Positions 32,038 through 39,730 of a stretch of 40,994 nt of DNA are shown here, in pieces. A program made the translations under genes and the position numbers. The DNA is from Candidatus Rothia avicola (GTDB lineage: Bacteria; Actinomycetota; Actinomycetes; Actinomycetales; Micrococcaceae). Under the pieces are notes generated by a model. The model worked only from the letters and a program-made list of their open reading frames with translations, had not been told where the DNA came from and did no database searches. Numbering within the stretch: position 1 is the first letter of the stretch; every line of letters begins with the position of its first letter. The DNA lies in contig DXCN01000077.1 of assembly GCA_019115985.1 (NCBI GenBank), forward strand, positions 1 through 40,994. Direction: 5' to 3'.

Positions 32038-33108
32038 TTAGCTTCTTTCGGGTGAGCGAGTCAGCAGCCAGATAAGGACGGGGGCTCCGAAGGCACCGGT
32101 GAGGACGCCGGCGGGCAGGTTGATACCGCCGGGGATGAGGTTGGAGCCGATAAAGTCGGCGAGCACCACCAGGCTGGCCCCGGCCAGGGCAGCGGCGGTG
32201 AGGTTGTGGCGTCCGCCGGTCAGGGCCCGGGCGATAGGCCCGGCCATAAAGGCCACAAAAGCCAGGGGGCCTGTGGCTGCGGTGGCAACGGCCACCAGGA
32301 GCACGCCTAGGGCGATGAAGCCGGAGCGGACGGCGCGGGTCGGCACGCCCAGCCCCAGGGCCAGTTCTTCCCCTACCGCGGTGGCGTGCAGGGGGCGGGC
32401 GAACAGGAGGAGGGGCAGCAGGAGGGGCAGAAGGAGAAGAGCCAGCAGGCTGATGCGGTCCCAGTTAGCGGTAGAGAGGGAGCCTGCCAGCCAGTGGGCC
32501 AGGGTTTGGGCGCTGACGGTTGAGGTGCGCGAGAGCAGGTACTGGATCACGGCTGAGGCCAGGGCCGAGATGCCCAAACCGACCAGGATAAAGCGGTTGC
32601 CTGCGCCCCCGTCGCCGGCGGACAGGGCCATGATGACCAGGGCTACGAGCAGGGCAACAGCTATAGCGAGCAGGGTGAGCGGTAGCCCGCCCAGCCCCAG
32701 AAAGACAATACCGATGACGGCCCCCAGGGCAGCCCCGTTGGATACACCGATGATATCGGGGCTGGCAATGGGGTTGCGCAGGAGCAGCTGGAAGATAGCC
32801 CCGCCCAGGCCGAAGGCTGCCCCGGCCAGGGCACCGAGGACGGCGCGAGGTAGTTTTTCTTCCATGACGATGTAGCGGGCGCCCTTGGCGCTCTCGATAG
32901 TTCCGCCGCCGAGGATCGTGAAGAAATCGGGGATAGTCACGGTGTAGGAGCCCAAAAGCACGCGAACCGCGCACACCGCAATCAGGGTCAGAGTAAGGCC
33001 GATGATAGCGAGGGTTGGGCGGCGGCGGGCCCGGGCGCGGACGCTCGCCACGGTGTGGGTGGCACTTTGGGCAACGCCCCGAGGCTGGGTGCTAGGTAGG
33101 GGCAGCAT
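32038..33108 (-). CDS. Iron-siderophore ABC permease (FepG-like, FecCD family)
   Basis: 356 residues with about ten helices. FecCD hallmarks are present: KLPRAVLGALAGAAFGLGGAIFQLLLRNPIASPDIIGV (reported here in part: LPRAVLGALAGAAFGLGG and NPIASPDIIGVSNGA) and a helix with FIGSNLIPGGINLPAGVLTG near the C-terminus. It forms half of the import channel. Stop of the preceding permease and this start share a base (TAATG), so they are coupled. Confidence 0.95.
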   Translation of the reverse strand: MLPLPSTQPRGVAQSATHTVASVRARARRRPTLAIIGLTLTLIAVCAVRVLLGSYTVTIPDFFTILGGGTIESAKGARYIVMEEKLPRAVLGALAGAAFGLGGAIFQLLLRNPIASPDIIGVSNGAALGAVIGIVFLGLGGLPLTLLAIAVALLVALVIMALSAGDGGAGNRFILVGLGISALASAVIQYLLSRTSTVSAQTLAHWLAGSLSTANWDRISLLALLLLPLLLPLLLFARPLHATAVGEELALGLGVPTRAVRSGFIALGVLLVAVATAATGPLAFVAFMAGPIARALTGGRHNLTAAALAGASLVVLADFIGSNLIPGGINLPAGVLTGAFGAPVLIWLLTRSPERS

Positions 33109-34157
33109 TAGAGGTTAACCGCCTTACCGCGTCGTACCAGGTAGATAAAGACGGGCACCCCCAGGGCTACCATCATGACGCCCACCTGGATCTCCTGGGG
33201 TGGGGCGATGACCCGTCCGGCGGTGTCCGCCAGAATCAGCAGGGCTGCCCCAAACAGGGCGGAAAGGGGCAGAAGCGCCCGGTAGTCGGCGCCGGCGAGC
33301 GCGCGCATGGCGTGCGGGGCGAGCAGGCCGAGGAAGGCGATGGGACCGGTGAGGGCGAGGACGGTGCCGACCAGCAGGGTGATGCCGCCGGTGATGACGA
33401 GGCGGCGGGCGGCAACGTTTTCGCCCAGGGAGGCTGCCATGTCATCGCCCAGGGCAAAGCTGTTAATGGTTTTCGCTCCGGTGAGAACGATGATGGCCCC
33501 GAGGGCCAGTAGCGGGGCGGCTACCGCCAGGTCAGGGAGGCTGGCTCCGGCTACGGTTCCAATCTGCCAGCGGCGCAGGTTATCGAGGGTGTTCTGGTTG
33601 GTCAGGATTATGGCGCTGGTGACCGCCCCTAAACCGGCGGTAAGAGCTGCACCCATCAGGGCTAGTTTGATGGGGGTCGCTCCCCCGGTGCCGAGCGAGG
33701 CCAGGGCGTAGACGGCAAGAGCTGAAGCAACCGCGCCGATAAAGGCCCAGAGGGCAAAGACCGCTGTAGAGTCAGCTGCAAAGAAGGTGATACCAGCTAC
33801 CACCGCGCAGGCCGCCCCCGCGTTGATACCGAGAATTCCGGGATCCCCTAGGGGGTTGCGGGTGATGCCCTGGAGCCCTGCCCCGGCAAGCCCCAGGCCT
33901 GCGCCCACGACCCCGGCGGTCAGCGTCCGCACCGCCCGCTGAGTGAGCACCGCCGCGTCCGCTTCTGCAACCTGCCCGCCAACCAGGTAGCCCACCAGCG
34001 TGCCCGGGCTGATGGGGCGGGCGCCCAGGGCAAAGCTGGCTAGGGCCGCTACCGCAAGGAGCAGGCCCAGCAGGAGGGACAGCACCAGTAGCTGCCGCGC
34101 TCCCCCGCTGAGGGTAGCGCGGCGGCTTGAGGGGGGCCGGGTGGGCACGGAGGTCAC
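33108..34157 (-). CDS. Iron-siderophore ABC permease (FepD-like, FecCD family)
   Basis: 349 residues with about ten helices. It carries QRAVRTLTAGVVGAGLGLAG, NPLGDPGILGINAGAACA and the C-terminal APPQEIQVGVMMVALGVPVF, typical of FecCD permeases. With the FepG-like partner it forms the heterodimeric channel that takes iron-siderophore from the binding lipoprotein. It begins three bases after that gene ends. Confidence 0.95.
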   Translation of the reverse strand: MTSVPTRPPSSRRATLSGGARQLLVLSLLLGLLLAVAALASFALGARPISPGTLVGYLVGGQVAEADAAVLTQRAVRTLTAGVVGAGLGLAGAGLQGITRNPLGDPGILGINAGAACAVVAGITFFAADSTAVFALWAFIGAVASALAVYALASLGTGGATPIKLALMGAALTAGLGAVTSAIILTNQNTLDNLRRWQIGTVAGASLPDLAVAAPLLALGAIIVLTGAKTINSFALGDDMAASLGENVAARRLVITGGITLLVGTVLALTGPIAFLGLLAPHAMRALAGADYRALLPLSALFGAALLILADTAGRVIAPPQEIQVGVMMVALGVPVFIYLVRRGKAVNL

Positions 34158-34160
34158 CGG

Positions 34161-35213
34161 TTAGGACGCCTGGCTTGCGTCGATAGCGGACGAGAGCTTG
34201 GCCAGGGTTTCGGTCTGGTTAATAGCCCAGTCCAGGGAAAGCGGGGACGCTGCCGAAAGGGCCAGGGAGATAGCAGCATCGGTTTCAACGACCAGGCCGC
34301 CGTTCGCTACGGCGGGCATCTGGGAGAAGAGGGTGTTGTTCTTGATAGCTTCTTCGTCGGAGTCGCTGGTGCCCCAAGCCCAGACCAGGTCTGACTGTAC
34401 TTCGGGCAGCACCTCACCTGAGATGGTCATGAAGAAGGCGTCAGCTTCGGTAGCGTTCTGCTCGATGTAGGGGGCTAGTTCCATGCCCAGTGACGTGAGG
34501 AACTGGGAGCGGGAGTCGCTCGCTACATAGGCTGAGAGGGTCTGGGCTTCGAGGTCAAACATGCCGGCAACGAAGGTCTTACCGGCCAGGTTGGAGTACT
34601 TGGCTGCGGCGTCGTCGATGGTCTTGTTGGTGGCCTCGATGAGGGCAGCGCCCTCGTCGTCCTTCTGCAGCATAGCTGAGGCCTGGTTGACGACGTCCTC
34701 CCAGGAGGCGGCGTAGGCGCCGACGCCTTCGGGGGCGGCAACGACGGGGGCGATGGCGGTGAGCTTGTCGTAGACTTCCTGGGTCATGTCGCCGTAGACG
34801 GAGAAGATAGCGTCGGGGGCCAGGGTTGCCAGGGCTTCGTAGTCGGGGCCGTCGGTTTCGTCGTAGGTCACCGGGGCGGTGCCGCCGAGTTCGGCCAGCT
34901 TAGCGTCGAACCAGTCGGTGGAGCCGTTGGCGTTGGCGCCGTAGGTGACGACGGGGGTACCGGCGGGTACAACACCGAGGGCCAGGAGGACGTCGGGGTT
35001 CTTCCAGAAGTTCACGACGGCAATTTTCTGGGGTACTGCGGTGAAGGTGGTCTCGCCGAAGGCGTGCTTGACGGTGTAGCTTTCACCTGAGGCTGCTGAG
35101 CTGGTGCTGCTGCTTGAGGTGTCGTTGGAACCGGTGGTGCAGGCTGCGAGAAGGCCGGTGAGGGCGGTGGCTGCGGTGGCCTTGAGGAAGGCGCTACGAG
35201 TGATGGCGACCAT
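34161..35213 (-). CDS. Iron-siderophore substrate-binding lipoprotein (FepB-like)
   Basis: 350 residues. A signal peptide ends in GLLAAC (Cys 25), and a Ser/Thr-rich linker leads to a class III periplasmic-binding fold: VPQKIAVVNFWKNPDVLLALG, then PDYEALATLAPDAIFSVYG and a second lobe. It captures the ferric siderophore outside the membrane. CCAGGAGAAC precedes the ATG. It is the first gene of the iron operon, just downstream of the DtxR-like site and the second palindrome. Confidence 0.95.
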   Translation of the reverse strand: MVAITRSAFLKATAATALTGLLAACTTGSNDTSSSSTSSAASGESYTVKHAFGETTFTAVPQKIAVVNFWKNPDVLLALGVVPAGTPVVTYGANANGSTDWFDAKLAELGGTAPVTYDETDGPDYEALATLAPDAIFSVYGDMTQEVYDKLTAIAPVVAAPEGVGAYAASWEDVVNQASAMLQKDDEGAALIEATNKTIDDAAAKYSNLAGKTFVAGMFDLEAQTLSAYVASDSRSQFLTSLGMELAPYIEQNATEADAFFMTISGEVLPEVQSDLVWAWGTSDSDEEAIKNNTLFSQMPAVANGGLVVETDAAISLALSAASPLSLDWAINQTETLAKLSSAIDASQAS

Positions 35214-35244
35214 GGTCTTGTGTTCTCCTGGGAAGGGTGTTTGG

Positions 35245-35266
35245 TTCTATAGGGCTATCTATAGAA
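35245..35266. promoter_or_regulatory. Perfect inverted repeat upstream of iron operon
   Basis: TTCTATAG - 6 bases - CTATAGAA, an operator-like palindrome 32 to 53 bases upstream of the lipoprotein start. It abuts the DtxR-like box. Confidence 0.65.
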
Positions 35267-35284
35267 ATGCTTAGGCAACCCTAA
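35266..35284 (-). promoter_or_regulatory. DtxR/IdeR-like iron box
   Basis: A 19-base window matches the DtxR/IdeR consensus at 13 of 19 positions (core TTAGGC and CCTAA). It also contains the palindrome TTAGG-CAAC-CCTAA. It would place the siderophore operon under iron repression. Confidence 0.65.
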
Positions 35285-35375
35285 GCCAGGAATAACACTA
35301 TCTTTTGTTTGCGTATTTGTGCAAACGCTGGGTAGCTAGGTGCGAACGGTGAGGCAGATTGCCACTTACCTGGCT

Positions 35376-35437
35376 TGTGCAGGGTTCTTGGGCTGTGTGC
35401 AGACTTTTCTCTGCGCACAGCCCAAGAACCCTGCACA
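35376..35437. repeat. Long, almost perfect 28-bp hairpin
   Basis: A 22-base arm (35376-35397) is exactly complementary to 35416-35437; inside it six more pairs form with one mismatch around a 6-base CTTTTC loop. No U-tract follows on either strand. It lies between tRNA-Thr and the divergent-looking promoter of the iron operon. Confidence 0.9.
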
Positions 35438-35503
35438 GCGAGAGCAAGCCCGGACGCCCCGCATCTAGATAGTGGGCATTGCCCTGTTTTTGGGCATAAA
35501 GAG

Positions 35504-35577
35504 AGCCCCCTACCGGATTCGAACCGGTGACCCCCTGTTTACAAGACAGGTGCTCTGGCCAGCTGAGCTAAGGAGGC
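35504..35577 (-). tRNA. tRNA-Thr (anticodon TGT)
   Basis: 74 bases on the reverse strand fold as a standard cloverleaf: acceptor GCCTCCT with AGGGGGC, D-arm GCTCAGCTGG, anticodon stem-loop CCTGT-CTTGTAA-ACAGG with TGT, and T-arm CCGGTTCGAATCCGG. The CCA end is not encoded. Confidence 0.97.
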
Positions 35578-35618
35578 AAGACTTTTCAAGTGTACCCGAT
35601 ATTGCGGGCGGGTGCATG

Positions 35619-36857
35619 TTATCTGCGGGCGTCTAGTCGGTAGTGGTGCAGGGGCAGGCGGGCTGCGAGGGCTTGGGTGAGTTCTTGGTCGTGGGTGGCG
35701 ACGATAGCGCCGCCTCCCGCGGCGCAGTGGGCGGCAATGAGCACTGCAACCTGCTCAAGGCCGGGGGCGTCTAGCCCTGCGGTGGGTTCATCAAGGAGTA
35801 GGTAGGACGCCCCGGCAGTGAGCGCTTCTGCTAGGGCAAGCAGGTGCTGTTCGGCGGGGAGTAGGTCGAGGGGGTGTGTTTCGCCGGAGCCGGCAGGTAG
35901 GACGGCGTCGCGCAGGGCTTCACGGGTAGAATCGTTAGCTTTCGCCCCGTTCCCCAGTTTCATGTCAGCATCCACGGTGGGGGCTAAAAAGTGGTGGGCG
36001 GGGGTTTGCGCGACCAGCTGGGCCAGGGTGGCGCGGGCGGGAGCGTCCTGCCGGTGGGGCTGCACCCCGCCGATGGCCAGTTGCCCGGCAACTGGGGGTA
36101 GGAGTCCCGCGATGGTGCGCAGCAGGGTGGACTTTCCGGCGCCGTTGGGGCCGGTGAGGATTAGGCAGTCGCCGGGGGTGAGATCCAGATTAATACCGGT
36201 AGCAGCGGGGGTAGCTACCGGTTTCTTCCACCGGCGGCGGGCCGGGGTAACCGGGGATATAGCGAGGTCACGGGCCAGGACGCCTGCCGCGGCTCGGGCG
36301 GGCAAAGATGGCAAAGACGGCGCCCCAGCAGACGGTGAAACACCTTCCCCCAGGTTTTCGACACTAGCGGCAAGGTTCTCTTCGTCGGCCTGGGGCCTGG
36401 CTGAGGCCCAGGCCAAATCTGCCGGGTAGCGGGCAAAAGCGTCCAGCACCCGGGCCCGCATGGCGTCGTCGAGACCGAGCAGGGGTTCGTCCAGGGCTAG
36501 GGCTGGCACAGCCGCCCCGTCGAGGCTTCCGCCCATCTGCCCCAGCACCAGGTAGGCCGCTAGAGCTACCAGCTGGGTTTGCCCACCCGAAAGTTGCAGG
36601 GGGTGGGCTGCCAGTAAGTCGCTAATTCCAAGGTCAGCGGCGACAGCCTGCACAGCCCGGTGGAGCTGGTCCCGGCTACCCACAAGCTGCTCTACCCCCA
36701 GGGCAATTTCTTCGGCCACGGTGGGTACCAGCCCCGTCATCAGGGCCTGGGGGTTAGAGGGCACAAAGAGCCCGTCCCGTTCCTGGGCCCAGGTCTGCAG
36801 CCGGGCAGTCTTTCCGGTTCCTCTGGCCCCAAGGACCAGCGTCCGCGTATAGATCAC
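35619..36857 (-). CDS. ECF transporter fused double ATPase with one degenerate signature
   Basis: 412 residues, two ABC domains. Domain 1 (to about 190) has Walker A GARGTGKTA, signature LSGGQTQLVA and Walker B ALALDEPLLGLD. Domain 2 (from about 215) has GPNGAGKST and YLLLDEPTAGLD but reads LLPAEQHLLALAEA where LSGGE-type signature should be. It is about 120 residues shorter than the YkoD-type fusion at 7059-8660. One composite ATP site is therefore likely to be weak or dead. GTG start overlaps the stop of the EcfT gene (GTGA). Confidence 0.9.
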   Translation of the reverse strand: MIYTRTLVLGARGTGKTARLQTWAQERDGLFVPSNPQALMTGLVPTVAEEIALGVEQLVGSRDQLHRAVQAVAADLGISDLLAAHPLQLSGGQTQLVALAAYLVLGQMGGSLDGAAVPALALDEPLLGLDDAMRARVLDAFARYPADLAWASARPQADEENLAASVENLGEGVSPSAGAPSLPSLPARAAAGVLARDLAISPVTPARRRWKKPVATPAATGINLDLTPGDCLILTGPNGAGKSTLLRTIAGLLPPVAGQLAIGGVQPHRQDAPARATLAQLVAQTPAHHFLAPTVDADMKLGNGAKANDSTREALRDAVLPAGSGETHPLDLLPAEQHLLALAEALTAGASYLLLDEPTAGLDAPGLEQVAVLIAAHCAAGGGAIVATHDQELTQALAARLPLHHYRLDARR

Positions 36858-37609
36858 AGTAGCACCCCCGTATAGCTAGCAAGCACGAGCAGGCAGGCCA
36901 GCGGCAGGAGCGCCCAGCGAAGGTAGCGCTGGGTGCGGCTGTCGGCGTAGTCCTGCCAGAAAATTCTGGGCCCGGCCCGGTCAATCCCGCGCGCGGCCAG
37001 GGTTGCCCCGCGCACCTCATGGTCAAGCAACAGCAAATTGAAGAGGGCGGACGCAGTCCGCACCCCCAACCAGGCGCGGGCGCCTCGCGACCCGTCGGCC
37101 ATACCTCTGGCGCGGGCGGCCCGCCGCACCAGCCGGGAGTAGTGGACCAGCTGGGCCGGGGCGTTGAGCGAAGCGACCAGCAGGTAGATGAGCCTAGGCG
37201 GCAGTCCCCAAGTGGTCAGGGCATAGCGCAGGCCAGCGACCCCGGTGGGTAGAATCAGCAGGGCGCAGGCCGACCCGAAGGCCAGAATCTGTAGGGCTAG
37301 GGCCAGGCCAGCCCGGGCGCCTTCGGCGGTCACTTCAAACACCATCCAGGGCACGGGTGCCCAGGTTGCCCATACGGTTTCTCCCCCGCGTGACACCAGC
37401 TGGATGATAAAAGCCATCACCGCAACCGGCGCCAGCCCTACCAGGACCAGGCGTACCCAGGGGGCAAGCGTCCGCCCCGCCCCGTGCAGGGCGATGAGCA
37501 CAACCAGCAGCCCCGCCTGCCAGATCAGTGGCAGCGGGGCAAGGGCTAGCAGGAGCCCGGAGCAGCCCAGGGTGACCCAGGTGCGGGGGTTCAGGGCGGG
37601 GGTGCTCAC
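36854..37609 (-). CDS. ECF transporter transmembrane subunit EcfT
   Basis: 251 residues with several hydrophobic helices in the first 140 residues and a cytoplasmic part with the two EcfT coupling motifs RRAARARGMA near 165 and GATLAARGID near 205. It joins the S component to the ATPase. The stop codon overlaps the ATPase start (GTGA), and the S component gene ends three bases upstream, so the three are translationally coupled. Confidence 0.92.
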   Translation of the reverse strand: MSTPALNPRTWVTLGCSGLLLALAPLPLIWQAGLLVVLIALHGAGRTLAPWVRLVLVGLAPVAVMAFIIQLVSRGGETVWATWAPVPWMVFEVTAEGARAGLALALQILAFGSACALLILPTGVAGLRYALTTWGLPPRLIYLLVASLNAPAQLVHYSRLVRRAARARGMADGSRGARAWLGVRTASALFNLLLLDHEVRGATLAARGIDRAGPRIFWQDYADSRTQRYLRWALLPLACLLVLASYTGVLL

Positions 37610-37612
37610 CGG

Positions 37613-38470
37613 TTAACCACCGAACTGACGACGGGCGCGAGCGGGCAGACCCTTGATGATGAGCCAGACCAGGGCGAAGGCAATGGTCTTATCGAGCGGG
37701 TCAGAGAGCAGGGATTGCAGGGTTGTAGCACCCAACAGGGACTGGCCAGCAGCCTGCAGGGCCGCAACCACAGAACCGGTGCCCACGCCCTGGCCGCCGC
37801 CAAAGACGAAGGCAGCGATGGGGGCGCCTGCGAACCCAGCCAGGATGCCGGTGATCAAGCCCGCGAGCAGGGCTCCCCAGAGTTTACGGAAGAGACCCAG
37901 GCGGCCAGCGTAACCGGCCAAGAAGCCGATCAGGGCGGCACCGGCGGCGAAAGGAATGGTGGTGGGGTTAACGGTCAGGCCCCAGGCAAGGTTGGTGATA
38001 ATACCGGTCATGGCTCCGGCGGCGGGGCCGGCCAGCACACCGATGAGTACGGTGGCAACGGAGTCAAGGTAGAGGGGAATACCCGAGAAGCCAATGAGCT
38101 GGCCCACGATGATGTTGAAAGCCGCCGCAAAAGGTATCAGGGCGATGGTGGCAAGGGGTAGGCGGCTCAGGTTAGCCGCCAGAAGCAGTAGGACGCCTGC
38201 GGTATAGCCCAGCATGAGCGGCAGGGAGATAGCGGCTTGGGCATCGCTGGTACCTTCCAGGTAGCCCGCGTAGTTGGTGGCACCGCCTGCGGTGAGGACG
38301 GCCCAGGTGTAGGTTCCTGCGATCACCAGGGCAGCGAGCAGGTTGAGTACCTTCTGGGAGGTGGTGAGCGGTGTGTTGTGTTCTGGGTTTTTACCGAGGA
38401 GCCCGGTAGCTACCGAGGTCCTCTGCCCAGACGTTGAGGGCTCTGCGGTGGTGTGTAATGAGGGGGCCAT
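37613..38470 (-). CDS. ECF transporter S component, substrate unknown
   Basis: 285 residues. An N-terminal polar leader of about 35 residues is followed by about eight hydrophobic helices, more than the six of most S components. The stretch IALIPFAAAFNIIVGQLIGF and FAGAPIAAFVFGGGQG are typical of the COG-type hypothetical ECF S components. ATG 38470 is preferred over GTG 38476 because AAAGGGG lies at the right distance. It lies 51 bases downstream of a nucleoside hydrolase gene, which suggests a nucleoside-like substrate. Confidence 0.85.
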   Translation of the reverse strand: MAPSLHTTAEPSTSGQRTSVATGLLGKNPEHNTPLTTSQKVLNLLAALVIAGTYTWAVLTAGGATNYAGYLEGTSDAQAAISLPLMLGYTAGVLLLLAANLSRLPLATIALIPFAAAFNIIVGQLIGFSGIPLYLDSVATVLIGVLAGPAAGAMTGIITNLAWGLTVNPTTIPFAAGAALIGFLAGYAGRLGLFRKLWGALLAGLITGILAGFAGAPIAAFVFGGGQGVGTGSVVAALQAAGQSLLGATTLQSLLSDPLDKTIAFALVWLIIKGLPARARRQFGG

Positions 38471-38520
38471 GCCCACCCCTTTCTGTAGAATAATTGTTCT
38501 TTTTATTTTTTGAGGCGGTT

Positions 38521-39534
38521 CTAGTCAGTCCCCTGTGGGGCGTACACAGCCCGGACGGTCTGGACCAGGTGCTCAAAAAATTCAGGGGCCCGGGCGCTGG
38601 TCAGGGCCTGGGCGTTGGGGGCTCTCCCCCAGCGTCCTAGCCAGTCAGCAACCACCTGGCCGCGGGTAAGGGTACCGGCAAGCTCAACGTCGAGCGTCAC
38701 CGGTGTGGTCTCCCCCAGCTGAGTGTGGCCCTGGCCGTCGGCGGCCAGGGCGCGGTTCACAGCTAGGGCGGTTACGAAGGGGTCGTGCACGTGGGCGATA
38801 AACCCCAGCTTGTCCCACTCGTGGAATTCCATGTAAAACTGTAGGGCCCCGTCCAGGGCTGTGAAGAGCTCTCCCCCACCGGCCAGTAGACGCTCGCGCA
38901 GCTGAGGAGTCATGACGGCGTTCTCGGTGCTATCCAGCGGGCAGAGCAGCGGCGCATAGGGCAGGTTGAGACCAGGGCGGCTATAGGCAGCTAAGACCTC
39001 GTGCAGGGCTTCGGGGTCAGAGTGCACGTTCCACTCGGTGGTGGGCATCGTGTTCCCCCGGTGGTTCAGGGCCCCACCCATGATGGTCAGGCTAGCGAGG
39101 TAACGGGGCAGCTCTGGATCCTGGCGTAGGGCCAGCGCCAGATTAGTTGAAGGCCCCAGGACAAGCCCGTGCAGCTTTCCGGGAAAACGGCGGGCAGTCT
39201 GCACCCACAGGTCTGCCCCTTCGCCGTGGGAACGCCCCGTGGGCCTAGTCTGCCCGGGGAGCAGGCCGTGGCCCGTGCCCAGCGGGCCGTGGGTCTCTTC
39301 GGTGGTGGTGAGCGGCTGAGCCAGCGGGTTCTCAGCTCCTAGAGCCCAGGGGGTACCCTGCCCGCCGAGCAGCTCTAACAGACCGCGGACGTTGCGTCCT
39401 ACCTGCTCGGTACTCACATTCCCGCCGGTTGCCACGATACCCTCTACAGCAACCTGCGGGTGGGCATAGGCGTAGGTGAGGGCAAGGGCGTCGTCGATGC
39501 CGGGATCGCAGTCAATGAAAAAGTACAGGGGCAT
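38521..39534 (-). CDS. Inosine-uridine-type nucleoside hydrolase
   Basis: 337 residues. The N-terminal FIDCDPGIDDALAL holds the Asp cluster that binds calcium and the ribose, TEWNVHSDPEAL is the NxxxD block and HVHDPFVTALAV the catalytic histidine block. The enzyme cleaves a nucleoside to base and ribose. Specificity cannot be read from sequence. It sits first in an operon with an ECF importer, so imported nucleosides would be cleaved in the cytoplasm. No signal peptide. Ribosome binding site is weak (GTAAAG). Confidence 0.93.
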   Translation of the reverse strand: MPLYFFIDCDPGIDDALALTYAYAHPQVAVEGIVATGGNVSTEQVGRNVRGLLELLGGQGTPWALGAENPLAQPLTTTEETHGPLGTGHGLLPGQTRPTGRSHGEGADLWVQTARRFPGKLHGLVLGPSTNLALALRQDPELPRYLASLTIMGGALNHRGNTMPTTEWNVHSDPEALHEVLAAYSRPGLNLPYAPLLCPLDSTENAVMTPQLRERLLAGGGELFTALDGALQFYMEFHEWDKLGFIAHVHDPFVTALAVNRALAADGQGHTQLGETTPVTLDVELAGTLTRGQVVADWLGRWGRAPNAQALTSARAPEFFEHLVQTVRAVYAPQGTD

Positions 39535-39606
39535 GAAATCTTTACGGTGCTAGGTGGTCGGTTACTGGTGAGGGCGGGCTGGGGTCCCCAGCGCGGGGCA
39601 CACAAA

Positions 39607-39666
39607 AGGGGCAGCTATCCACCTTTACCCTGCTATGAGCGCAGGTAAAGGCGTGTAGCTGCCCCT
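39607..39666 (-). terminator. Long stem terminator or attenuator between DsbA and nucleoside hydrolase genes
   Basis: On the reverse strand, AGGGGCAGCTA pairs with TAGCTGCCCCT (11 bp), then CCTTTAC with GTAAAGG and CTGC with GCAG, followed by TTTTGTG. It lies 65 bases past the DsbA-like stop and 72 bases before the hydrolase start, so it ends the former and could control the latter. Confidence 0.75.
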
Positions 39667-39672
39667 ACACGT

Positions 39673-39693
39673 TGTGTACCAGTTTAGTACACA
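39673..39693. promoter_or_regulatory. Perfect inverted repeat, operator-like
   Basis: TGTGTAC - 7 bases - GTACACA, between the DsbA-like stop and the terminator hairpin. A -10-like TACTAA is embedded in it on the reverse strand. Confidence 0.55.
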
Positions 39694-39730
39694 GCCGCCA
39701 GGCCTTCTACAGCCTGTTTACTGGGTGAAC

